From: Lepidostoma basale | Lineage: Eukaryota; Arthropoda; Insecta; Trichoptera; Lepidostomatidae | Direction of reading: 5' to 3' | NCBI GenBank assembly: GCA_022606425.2 | Contig: JAHDVF020000507.1 | Span: 248,001-312,000, forward strand | Length of the DNA: 64,000 bases | Position numbers and translations under genes: made by a program | The notes under the pieces: model-generated | Database searches by the model: none | What the model was told of the DNA's origin: nothing | Seen by the model: only the letters and a program-made list of their open reading frames with translations | In this document: positions 1-9,789 of the stretch, piece after piece | Position numbering within the stretch: the first letter of the stretch is position 1 | How the letters are laid out: each line of letters starts with the position of its first letter

Positions 1-593
1 GTTTTTCTCGCCTTCTTTTTCCACTCTCACTGCTTGTATAGTTACAACTTTATCATTATTATCTAATTTATTTGTTCCATATGCCCAAACCATCTCAGAT
101 ATCCTTTTTTAATTTTACTTATAATGCGTTCATATGCCTTACATTTATTCTTTATTTTGTCATTTGATATTCTACAATACATCAATTTCATTACTCTTTC
201 TTCTGAGTGATCTTATTTCTACAGCATTTATTCTATTTTCATCCTTCTTTAGCCAGATCTAAGCTTCACATCAATACATAAGGGTTGTCACTAGATCTCC
301 ATTATATACTGCCATATTTGCTTCAGTTGATTTATTTCTATTTGCGGTGATGACTTTCAGTGCGCCATTTATTTTGTTCCCGGCACAAGCCCTTCTTTTG
401 ATATATTTTGCATTTTTCTGTCTTTTGTAAACATGCTTCCCAGAAAAACAAATTCGTTGCCTTGCTCCAATTTCTGGCCATTTGTACTTATGACACGATT
501 CGTCATACATTTATCCTTTACTAACACCATCATTTTAGATTTAGACACATTTATCACGAGTCATGACTTAGACACATTCATCACATTGGTAAT
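1..593 (-). mobile_element. RTE-like non-LTR element, C-terminal RT fragment (cut by window edge)
   Basis: The minus strand encodes, across frameshifts, INVSKSKMMVLVKDK, then FLGSMFTKDRKM, then [13 protein letters not shown]. These match the intact reading of the 10034-10735 copy. This is the dominant family of the window; all copies keep only the 3' part. Confidence 0.8.
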
Positions 594-792
594 TATTGAT
601 TAATTTATTTGTAAAGTGTTATTTTTTAAAATTTGGTTTTAATTTTTAAATGCAACTGCAATGTATAAATATACTAGTCAATGGAACAATTAAAAAAATA
701 TATATTTATATTCAAATATTCGTGTTATTTTATTGAATTCAAGATATGCAGAAAGAATTAACTGATGTAATTTGGTGTTTTTCATAATAAGA

Positions 793-958
793 CAACTTTC
801 GTGGCAGAGTTGCAACCCTGAAGTTTTCAATTTCTGGCGATGGCATTGTGATTGTCACACTGTCTTTGGTCTGATGTAGAATTCACGTGATGATAAAATG
901 GCGATAGATTTAGCTAAGTATCACATGTCATGATAATCAATATAATAGCTAATAAAAA
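793..958 (+). repeat. tRNA-derived SINE, degenerate copy
   Basis: The head (TTTCGTGGCAGAGTTG) is decayed, but the body is the same as in other copies: GTGATTGTCACACTGTCTTT, then GTAGAATTCACGTGA, then ATAAAATGGCGATAGATT. Confidence 0.75.
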
Positions 959-1084
959 TCTGAATTTCATACAGTAATTAGGTTCAAATGAACTGTTGTA
1001 CAGAAACTGTCCATTGTATTTTTGAGAAAAAGACCCTCCGGGATTAGACATACTAATTCCTTTGTCATTTAAAGGGTTAAACAA

Positions 1085-1195
1085 CAACAAACCATTACCC
1101 GTTTTTCCGGAAGAGTAGGCAGAGAGAATGGACCGCCACGCTACTCTATTCCTACACACCTCTCTCGATTCCACATTCATACAGAGAGTCATAAT
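1085..1195 (-). mobile_element. Short 5'-truncated RTE copy with target-site duplication
   Basis: Encodes only the family C-terminus ([20 protein letters not shown]). The 14-bp AAAGGGTTAAACAA occurs on both sides (1071-1084 and 1196-1209), a perfect target-site duplication for a non-LTR insertion of about 111 bp. Confidence 0.85.
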
Positions 1196-1930
1196 AAAGG
1201 GTTAAACAAATGGAACAAATCAAAGGCAGGTAAGATAGGCATAAAGCAAATGAAACCACACATAAAATTAAAACGAGAAATATATTTAAATTTCACATCT
1301 CATTCCACAATAGAATCGCGTGAATGACATTACATTTCACATCTATTTACAATATATACAAGTTCAAACGTCTGCAGTGGCAACGTCGGCCGCCATAACA
1401 TCTAACAACAGTGCCAACCTTACCACTCCAAAACTATTCAAACTGCAAATGTCAGAATTTGAAAATGGAAGCTCTTAGAAAAATAAAAACAAAATCATTC
1501 CATCTAGACACAATGCAAGATTTTTATGTTCACCATCAAAAATATTTACTAAAATTCTTAAATTAATAAATTGCCTAAAACAAATGAAACTTAAAAACAT
1601 TTTTAAATGTCCCAAAAGCTTCTAAATCGAATTTTGACATTTGAAAATAATTATCTGATTTGCACATCTAAAGTTTTCCCTCCAATTTAAAGAATGAACG
1701 TATCTATGGGAATAAATAAACCAAAATGGCCTCCACAATGATAAAATGGCTGACAGATATTTTTTGAGGTTATTATAAGAATTTGCAATCTTAAGATGGG
1801 CGTGAAAATAACATTAAATATTAATATATGAAAAGATCCACTGTTTTAATTTTAGTCAATAAGAAATATTATTTTTTTTACAAGGCAATTGCTAGGTGAA
1901 GTTTAGAATTTAAATTGAAAAGGCTCTAGA

Positions 1931-2312
1931 CCAACCATACTCAACCTGCGGCCCGCCAAGCTTTTTTGTACGGCCCTAAACACATTTTTATTATCAGGGA
2001 CATGATTTACAAAATCTGGCATTCTATATTTCGTATATCTTGAGATTAATTTCGACTTTGACGTACAGATGTGACATCTGAAAATGGTTGTCGTTGTCAT
2101 GTCAACATCAGATCTGGTATAAGAGTGTTGCTATTGCACACGCTAGATTTATTCCCAAAAAACAAACATTTGACAGACAAGTATGCGCGCAAATAATTTT
2201 TCCAAATAAATGGGGGGTTCATGATTTTTTTCGTCATACCAGTATAGTGTTGCGGCCCGCGTAGCTTTACAAATATATGTATGTGGCCCGAAGAAAAAAA
2301 AGGTTGATCATT
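1931..2312. mobile_element. hAT-type MITE with 8-bp target-site duplication
   Basis: GCTCTAGA occurs exactly at both edges (1923-1930 and 2313-2320), the 8-bp duplication expected of hAT. The ends are imperfect inverted repeats (ACTCAACCTGCGGCCCGC and the complement of GCGGCCCGC...AGGTTGAT). The CTGCGGCCCGC motif is typical of some hAT families. No transposase ORF. Confidence 0.85.
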
Positions 2313-2929
2313 GCTCTAGACAGATTAAAAATATTGGCCTAGATAGTGAGTAAAAGGAAAAGCTAGGTTAGATTTTACATTAAATAAATTAATATAAATA
2401 AATAAACCAAAATTATAGACAAAAGAAAACTTGATTTTCTTCGTAGAAACAATCGAAGTAGAAATAAGTAGAAACAATAAATTAATGTTGTTTAATATTG
2501 CGGAAAATGCATGTCATGCATTAATTCACATGTAATTCCCATAAAATGTAATAAAACTTCCAGAAAACATTTTATTCAATATATAAAAACTTAATACGGA
2601 ATTTTACACAGTGACATATCAGGTTAGGTTCAGATTTCAAAGCTAGGAAAGGTTAGAAGAAAAAATAAAAACAAAAGTAAGTAGTAAATAAATGATAAAT
2701 ATGATCCGATGAAACAAAATATTATTTGCTTCAATTACACAAATGTTCTTAATGTTTCTTAAAAAAATAATATACATCGTATGAATAAAATGTTGGTTGG
2801 TACATAATTTAAAATAACGTAAATGATACATTGAAAGATATGAATAGTATGCAGAAAGCAGCAAATTAGATAAACTTCTAATTAAAACACGGGCATTAAT
2901 TTAATATGATTCAGAAGAGGCAGATGGAC

Positions 2930-3050
2930 TCACGTATCAAAGTCGAACCATCTCTCATGCGTTCCTGGTATTTTACCTGTTCTCAAATAGATGTCTTAAA
3001 TTTTAAATATGTTTGTACTGTCTTTTGAGAAAATAAACTGATTTAACTGA
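2930..3050 (+). mobile_element. Jockey-like 3' UTR fragment
   Basis: Shares AACCATCTCTCATGCGTTCC and the AAATAAACTGATTT tail with the copy that ends at 19990. Confidence 0.8.
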
Positions 3051-3150
3051 CTAACCATCACGCCGTCTCACCGAAACGGTAGACAGAAAGAATAGACTGC
3101 CACACATTTCTTTCAATACTATATTTTCCCATCTCTGCATAGGGCCATTT
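3051..3150 (-). mobile_element. RTE-like 3' end fragment
   Basis: Contains the family 3' signature on the minus strand (CTAACCATCACGCCGTCTC, then TAGACAGAAAGAATAGACTG). Confidence 0.75.
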
Positions 3151-3599
3151 GGAAATAATAGTCATGTCAAGTACAAAGGGTTAGAAATTTGTAATGTCAA
3201 ATAACAATTCATCAATTCTCATTATTTGCTGCTTTCGTCATGACCATATGATTTTAAACTGAAAAAAAAATACAGTTTTGCTTTTTAACACTATGGAGAA
3301 TTTTTTTTCTTTTTTACATTGTCTATTGTATTTGCAATATACACCTAGCACATCAGGTTTAAACAAGGGTAGGCAAAACATACACCAGCAAACGTCTATA
3401 ACATTTATATATTTCCAAAATATTTTAATAAATAAAAGAGCATTCCATCGATATTTGTTGAATCGCCATCCGAATCGTGGCATGTTCATTGGACAATTAA
3501 AAAAAAACTCCCGTTAAAAAAAATATATATATATATACACAAGTCACTATTGCTCTGAAGTTTTGATTTGCTTAAATGTAATAATCGTTAATGACAGTC

Positions 3600-3935
3600 C
3601 CGGATATGTGGGGGACGGGTCTAGGAAGTGAAGTGAACGAGTGAAGCTGACTAAGCTATAACAGTCTCGATAAAGCGGTGGGTACCCTTCTACGCTCTGA
3701 AGAAGAAGCATTGTAAGAAACGGTCTATGGAATAAATCAATTTATACTAGTGTCATGCCAAGGTAAAATTAACGATAAACGAAGTTTTGGGAGAAGAAGA
3801 AATTCCTTGTTAGAAAACCTTCGAGAAAGGTTTAGTTGCAGCAAAACATCCCTGTTTACAACTGCTGTATCAAGGGTAAAAAATAGCCATGATGTTGTCT
3901 AACCTCCGATAGGAGAGAAACAAGAATAAGAAGAA
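3600..3935 (+). mobile_element. Two short non-LTR 3' ends with (GAA)n tails
   Basis: Two stretches end in GAAGAAGAAG-like tails (about 3715 and 3935). Their last codons resemble the ends of the (GAA)n-tailed non-LTR fragments elsewhere. Too short for firm family assignment. Confidence 0.4.
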
Positions 3936-4128
3936 GAAGTCACGTCATATTTCCTTCATTATTGTATTAAATACAAACAGAAAAATGGCAAAACCACACA
4001 AAAATGTGAACTTGTAAAAACACACTTTGGGAATAATAATGTTTACCTTTGATTGCTGTTGGAATTTAAAAATATATATATTACCAACACTTTAAGTTGA
4101 TATAATATTCTCTGAGCTTATAATTCAA

Positions 4129-4370
4129 GACTACAGGGGAAAAACAAGGAATGTCAGTTAAAATTCAAAATAAATGTAATAATGCCATCTAGCGGCATTT
4201 GTACGTTTCATCCACAGTAAAATTTTCATATTAAAAAATCATGTGTGTCATCGACTATGGCCAGATAATCGATTGCTAATTGCTAAGAAATATATAGACT
4301 TTGATTAGCTTTATTCTCAATTTATTCAAATTAACCTTCTACTGACATTCCTTGTTTTTCCCCTGTAGTC
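4129..4370. mobile_element. MITE with about 29-bp terminal inverted repeats and TTCAA duplication
   Basis: Begins GACTACAGGGGAAAAACAAG and ends with its reverse complement. TTCAA flanks both sides (4124-4128 and 4371-4375). It is 242 bp and non-coding. A second copy in inverse orientation is at 39110-39352. Confidence 0.9.
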
Positions 4371-4456
4371 TTCAATTCTATACCATCATCGTTCGACTAT
4401 ACCATTATGTCGATTCTTTTGACTTCTAACATGGCCGAACGAATATTTTTTATTAA

Positions 4457-4673
4457 CCTCTCAGTAGTAAGATATTAACGACATTTACAAAACATAATTT
4501 TCTCAGTTTGTAAAACATGTAACTAGCCGATACATTATTTTATTTTGTGTACACCAATAGATGTCACTGGTAGTCAAAATTTTTGAGAAATTATAAATGA
4601 GCCCCAAGCGTGGGGCCCATGCTATCAGGCCATGTATTCAATGGCCCCACGTTTGGGGTGGGACGCAAGGAGG
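4457..4673. mobile_element. TTAA-flanked MITE with GC-rich hairpin
   Basis: Flanked by TTAA (4453-4456 and 4674-4677), with CCTCT/CCTCC ends. The inner part holds a near-perfect 15-bp inverted repeat CCCCAAGCGTGGGGC / GCCCCACGTTTGGGG in otherwise AT-rich DNA. The TTAA target suggests piggyBac-type mobilisation. A related copy is at 51652-51858. Confidence 0.7.
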
Positions 4674-4989
4674 TTAATTTAAAAACCAAACCTCTAAAAA
4701 AAAGACCCTATATATATTTTCAGATCAAACTGCGTTTAAATATTTAATACAACGTAATTCAAAGTTTTAAATCTTCCTCTGTCACGTTTCGTTTGGTTTT
4801 TATATGTGAATCACGTTGGTAATGGGATATTTCGGTGGTATCTTCGAAGGCATTTCGATGATTAATACATTGTATGCGAGAAATGTATTATAAAATAATC
4901 AAATGATGCTAAAAATAAATTACTGAGATTACATAGTCCATTGTTTTGGTAGAAACACTATGATACTTCAACATTATTAACTGTTAAAA

Positions 4990-5125
4990 AATTTGATGCG
5001 CTTCACATTAGCTGCGGCAACTACACAGAAATGAAAATACTGGCTGGAGATAGGACTGAGTGGAGGAAACGAGTGAAGCTTGTTGCAGACCAATCCGCAG
5101 GATTGTAACTATGAAGAAGAAGATA
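4990..5125 (+). mobile_element. Non-LTR 3' end fragment
   Basis: Reads DRTEWRKRVKLVADQSAG, like the end of the RT-like ORF at 23732-24430 (DREEWKRK), and ends in GAAGAAGAAG. Confidence 0.6.
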
Positions 5126-5334
5126 TCAAAAAATGTATTATCGCCAACCGATGTTGGCATCATCAGGTGTTACAAACAACTCAGTTGTCGCGAACACTCT
5201 CAAAAAGTGAATAATAAAAATTGTGGTATCATAACAGTGTTATAAATTTTATCAGTAAATACTGAAATTATATTTAGTTAAAAAATTATGGATTAGTTAT
5301 AAATTATACAAGATTATTTATAAATTGACCCGGA

Positions 5335-5665
5335 TGTAGAGACAAAATGCAGAATTGAGGCAGAGATGTGGGATGCGTCGCCAAAGAGGAGGTGGACGCA
5401 CCGCATGATAGGGGACATACAAGCATGGACAACAAGAGGACATGGTGAGACGTCTTTCCGTCTCACGCAGGTCCTTACTGGACACGGAGTCTTCATGCAG
5501 TATACACACAGAATTGGAAAAAGACCAGATCCAAGGTGCAGGAACCTGTGTGCAACAGAAGAAGAGGGGGTTTTAGCCGGTAACAGTCCAGCGCTATCCA
5601 GTCAGACTGACTGGGTGTCCATGATGGATTTCCCCTTCAATTAAAAAAATAATAAAAAAAAAAAT
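5335..5665 (+). mobile_element. R1-clade non-LTR element, C-terminus and 3' end
   Basis: Reads RWTHRMIGDIQAW, then FRLTQVLTGHGVFMQYTHRIG, then PRCRNLCATEEE. The LTQ.LTGHG...Y.HRIG motif and following Cys residues mark the C-terminal domain of R1-type ORF2. It is followed by a short 3' UTR and an A-rich tail. Only this 3' part is left. Confidence 0.75.
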
Positions 5666-5671
5666 TGAGGC

Positions 5672-5990
5672 AGAAAGAGCTACATTTAATACAATGAAAT
5701 CACTCTTCTGCAATGATAACATAAATTTGAAACTCCGCCAGAGAATGATCAAATGCTATGTGTGGTCTGTTTTATTGTATGGATGTGAAACGTGGACCTT
5801 AAAATGGACCGCGAAATATCGCGTACACATTATTCAATCTACATGTATCATAAGCTCTCGCATACAATGTGTTATTTATAATGCAATAGAATGCCACACA
5901 CGGACATTCTTCCAAAGTGTCAAGAAATATAGTTATGAAATTGCATTTTCCTGTTTACTTTTAGATAAAAGGTTAAGAAATGTTTAACAT
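5672..5990 (+). mobile_element. Non-LTR RT fragment
   Basis: Reads FCNDNINLKLRQRMIKCYVW, then [13 protein letters not shown], the widespread motif of RTE/CR1-like RT C-termini. The frame continues as unrelated sequence after about 5815. Confidence 0.7.
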
Positions 5991-6484
5991 GAAATTTATA
6001 TTTAAAAGAAAATTACGATATCTACTTTTTTGATTACTTATGAAACAATTTGACTATGTGCGAGCAATCCCCTGATACATTGATACCATATAAACACGAA
6101 TATTCGATGCGTTAACATCTAATAAAATGACAAACTTGCCATTATTTCACAATTATGAGAAACAGTACACATAGAGGTCGTTCAAACACTTCTATCTTTG
6201 AATGACTTTTGAGATTATTTTATATGTATAATTCTTTAATAACTACACTTTGATTTATAATTTGAATGACCGATCACTTTCTGCTGCCATATCGTCAAAA
6301 GTGCGATCACGGAAGTATTAGATGGAGCAGTTTTTATTTATATTTGTTAAAGTATCATATTTAAATGAAAAGAAAACATATGTAAATTAAGAGGCCCACC
6401 ACTCACCCGAATCCGTTATAGGACGCAGCGGCAAACATTCATCAGTTGCTACTGGCTGTGTTTTTTTACACCGTGCGTACGAAA

Positions 6485-7058
6485 CTACAGTCTCGTCTCG
6501 TACTCGGGAGGTACGGAGGAAGATGTGCCAACAGATTCAACAAGGCAAGGGGAGCTTTCACTTCGCCCTGTATGGCGTTCCAGTATCATTTTGACAAAGC
6601 TCAAACTCCAAATATTCAGCAGTAGCATTAAAAGTGTACTGCTGTACGGATGTGAGACTTGTAAATTTACCGCGGACGTTATTGGAAAACTCCAGGTGTT
6701 AATAAATAGGTGCCTTCGCTCAATATTCAAGATCTATTGGCCCCAAACAGTGTCAAATAGCGTTCTCTGGACCATGGCAGGCGAAAAGCCAATTAGAGAA
6801 CAAGTCGCTAGACACAAATCGCAGTGGATCGGTAACACTCTGAGATGGAATCCAGCCTGCATCGCTCAGGGCGCACTAGACTGGTCCCTTATGGGGGGAA
6901 AGAGGAAGCGAGGCAGACCTAGAGCCATCCGGAGAAGAACCCTGCAGGACGAGGTTAAAGCAGCAGGCCTCACTTGGGATGATAGAGTCGGGTGGAGAAG
7001 GTTCCTTGAGGCTCCTTGCACCACGGAGGTGACAGGACAAAAAGAAGAAGAAGACAAA
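6485..7058 (+). pseudogene. RTE-like RT C-terminus, partly open frame
   Basis: The frame at 6525-7133 (202 aa) reads [20 protein letters not shown], then RHKSQWIGNTLRWN, then KRKRGRPRAIRRRTLQDEV, then GWRRFLEAPC, and ends at a GAAGAAGAAG tail. The first about 30 codons are frame-shifted. This is the connection/C-terminal part of an RTE-type enzyme, of a subfamily unlike the TTAG-tailed one. Confidence 0.75.
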
Positions 7059-7139
7059 ACTACAGTAGTAAGTTTTTGTATCGCCTCGGTCCAGAAATAC
7101 ATGGACACCTTCACCTCAAAGGATTTGTTTTAATTTCGA

Positions 7140-8380
7140 TAAATTAAAAGATTTATTTTACAAACTATATAAAACATTTTACTTTTGTATTATTTTCTCT
7201 AAAATTGCAGCAATTTAGGCATAGTAATTCCCAAAAATGTAGGCAATCAAAGGGTTAAGTTAAAAATAATGTTTTACCATTATTCATACAATAATCTGAT
7301 ACATATATGCCCAGACCACATTAATGACCCGATATTAATATTATTAAGGCCACAATATATCTGCCTTAAATTTATTCCAGACATATTTATTTGGTGTTCT
7401 ATAATATATCATATTTCTGTGATAAAACATTTACCAAAGCTTTGTAGTAGTTGGATGGTTGAGGTTTTTGTTCTGTAAATTGCATTAAGATGTGTTTTAA
7501 ATCTAAATGTGAACCCTGCATCTGATTGATATTTGCGATCAGTTAGAAAGTTTAATAGAACAAAATATGCAAGTTTTAAATTATATATTGGTACCATTCT
7601 GCGCTATCACGTACGCGCTTGACAAAAAGTAATGTACCTAAAATGTACAAAGTTTTAGGGATACGCGCGTGTGTCATCAAAACTTAAGCACAAGTCTTCA
7701 TAAATATGATAGTTTTACAAGGGGCAGGCCAAGTGTGCGGCCGAGTATTTGACGTTTCGTAATTTAAAAAAATTAATTTTATATATATATAATTAAATTT
7801 CATTAATAAACCTGCTTGTTTTTTGCACGTTTCTCGGAAAATAACCCAAAGGTTGGGCGGTTAAACAGGTTTTTTTTTCCGATTAAAGAGGTTTTAGTGC
7901 TCCAAGGGGGTGGGACCGGAATTTTTCTGCCAATTATAGAGTTTTACCAATTAACCGGGTTCTACTGTGCTACCAAAATTAACATTTTAAACCACCACGA
8001 TATATATTTTTGTCTACATATAACTTTATGTGAGCGAAACAATAATTTTTTTTTATAAATGAATATTCGTGTTTACATGGTATATCAAGGAATTGATTAA
8101 TTTGATAATATACTATTTTTGTCATACTGGCTTTCGCATGCCAAAGTACCCAAAAAACTAGAACACATATTTAGACGTTTAATAAAAACACTAGTGAATC
8201 ACTTTGATAACAATATTACCTTTATACATTTTATAATAATTTGAGTTCATAATAATTGCAGACGTATCTATGGTGGAAACAGTTTTGAGGCATGAGACGG
8301 CAATAAAATAAATATTCCAAGATAATAAAAATATTATCCAAAACAAAAAAAACAAACAAACGAAAACGTGTGAAATATTA
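7140..8380. other. Gene-free AT-rich stretch
   Basis: No coding signal or recognised repeat was found. Frames of 60-80 codons here have no family motifs and look like chance. Confidence 0.5.
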
Positions 8381-9171
8381 GATTGGGAAAAAAGTAATTT
8401 CGTATTTCGCATTCTTTTTTTTCAACTAAGTATATCTCGTTCATTATTGCTCACATCGGATCATACGATACAGCGTTGTAAAGGTGTGAGTGTATACTAC
8501 AAACGCTTCTTTGACAGTATTGCACTTGGTCGGTTCAGTCGTGAACTATCGTGCGTCGAGTATGGAGGTCTCAAAGGAAGAAATTCGCCATATTTTACAT
8601 TTTTACTACCTGAAAGGGAAAAACGCATCGAAAGCGACCAAAAAAATATTGCTATGTAAATGGGGTCGATACTCTTTAAGTTCGTGCTGTACAACAGTGG
8701 TTCGAGCGATTTCGTTCTCATGTAGTGGAGGTGAATGATGCACCACGCTCTGGCAGGCCTGTCGTCGAAAATGTTGATAAAATCATGGAAAATATCGTCA
8801 TGTTAGCAGTGGTAGCATTGGTGAATAGGAGAGGAATCGCCAGAAGCTCCGGGAGCTCGGATGGGAAGTTCTTATGCATCCACCCTATAGTCCAGACCTG
8901 GCACCAAGTGACTACCACCTGTTCCTGTCTACGGCCAATGCGCTTAGGGGTACAAATTTGGCTTCAATAGAGGCCTGTGAAAATTGGTTGTCTGAGTTTT
9001 TTGTCATTAGGGACAAGGGCTTCTACGAGAGGGGCATTATGAAGTTGAATTCTTGTTAGCAACAAGTTATCGAACAGAATGGCGCATATTTGACTTAAAT
9101 CGAATGATTGTAACACTTTTTATAAAGCATTGAAATAAAGCGAAAAATACGAAATTACTTTTCCCCCAAAC
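8381..9171 (+). mobile_element. Internally deleted mariner element with TIRs and TA target
   Basis: Terminal repeats start GATTGGGAAAAAAGTAATTT and GTTTGGGGGAAAAGTAATTT (complement of the right end). TA flanks both sides (8379-8380 and 9172-9173). It is 791 bp, well below a full mariner of about 1.3 kb. The N-terminal helix-turn-helix part (MEVSKEEIRHILHFYYLKGK) and the last catalytic block (HPPYSPDLAPSDYHLF) remain in different frames. The middle, with the first catalytic Asp residues, is gone. Confidence 0.9.
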
Positions 9172-9612
9172 TATTATTTTTCAAGATGAATATTGCTACC
9201 ACATCAGAATATACAAGATACATTCACAGCCCAAAAAAAAAATGTAAGAAACAAAATTTTATTTCTTATTTTTGATTTGAAAGGATAAGCATGCAATAAA
9301 AGATGCATTGCAAAAATAAACTTCCGAATGAATAAAATTATATTACAGTCATATATAAGAAATAAAAAAAAATGTATGTCTCAAACACACGAAAATAGAA
9401 AGAGTAAATTGAGAAAACAGTCGAACCTACTTAAATTAGAAATTACCCCACTTTTGCATAAATTATTGCACCAACATGCCCCATTTTTTTTTTCAACTGT
9501 CACGAACCGTCATGAATTCGGTGGCGATCCAGAACTAACACATGTGAACACTGCCAGCACTACCACGAGGAGGATAAATTGTCCAGGGGGGAGGGTAACT
9601 CCGGATGGCACC

Positions 9613-9789
9613 CTAGCAGGCCGGCGCGCCTCTGCCGAGGTCCTGCTTGAGACACCACTCTACAAAGTCGTCTATGAGCACGGGCCACGCGCCCTCCGCG
9701 TCGTAGTTGCTCATGTCTTCGTCGATGTGTGTCGCGAAGTCCAGAAGGAGGTTCCAAGTGTCTTTAGGTATCGATCTCTTATGATGTTC
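9613..9789 (-). CDS. DCUN1D1: DCUN1D1 coding exon 3 (C-terminal 58 residues and stop)
   Basis: The exon follows an acceptor with a pyrimidine tract (TTTTTCTAG) and starts [18 protein letters not shown], continuing the phase-0 junction of exon 2. It ends with TAG at 9615-9613. It carries the three cullin-contact residues D211, A235 and D241, and the DMSNYD and [14 protein letters not shown] motifs of the family. The tail after the domain is short and ends in Cys. It is GC-rich compared with its surroundings. Plus-strand ORFs here are shadows. Confidence 0.95.
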   Translation of the reverse strand, partial: EHHKRSIPKDTWNLLLDFATHIDEDMSNYDAEGAWPVLIDDFVEWCLKQDLGRGAPAC

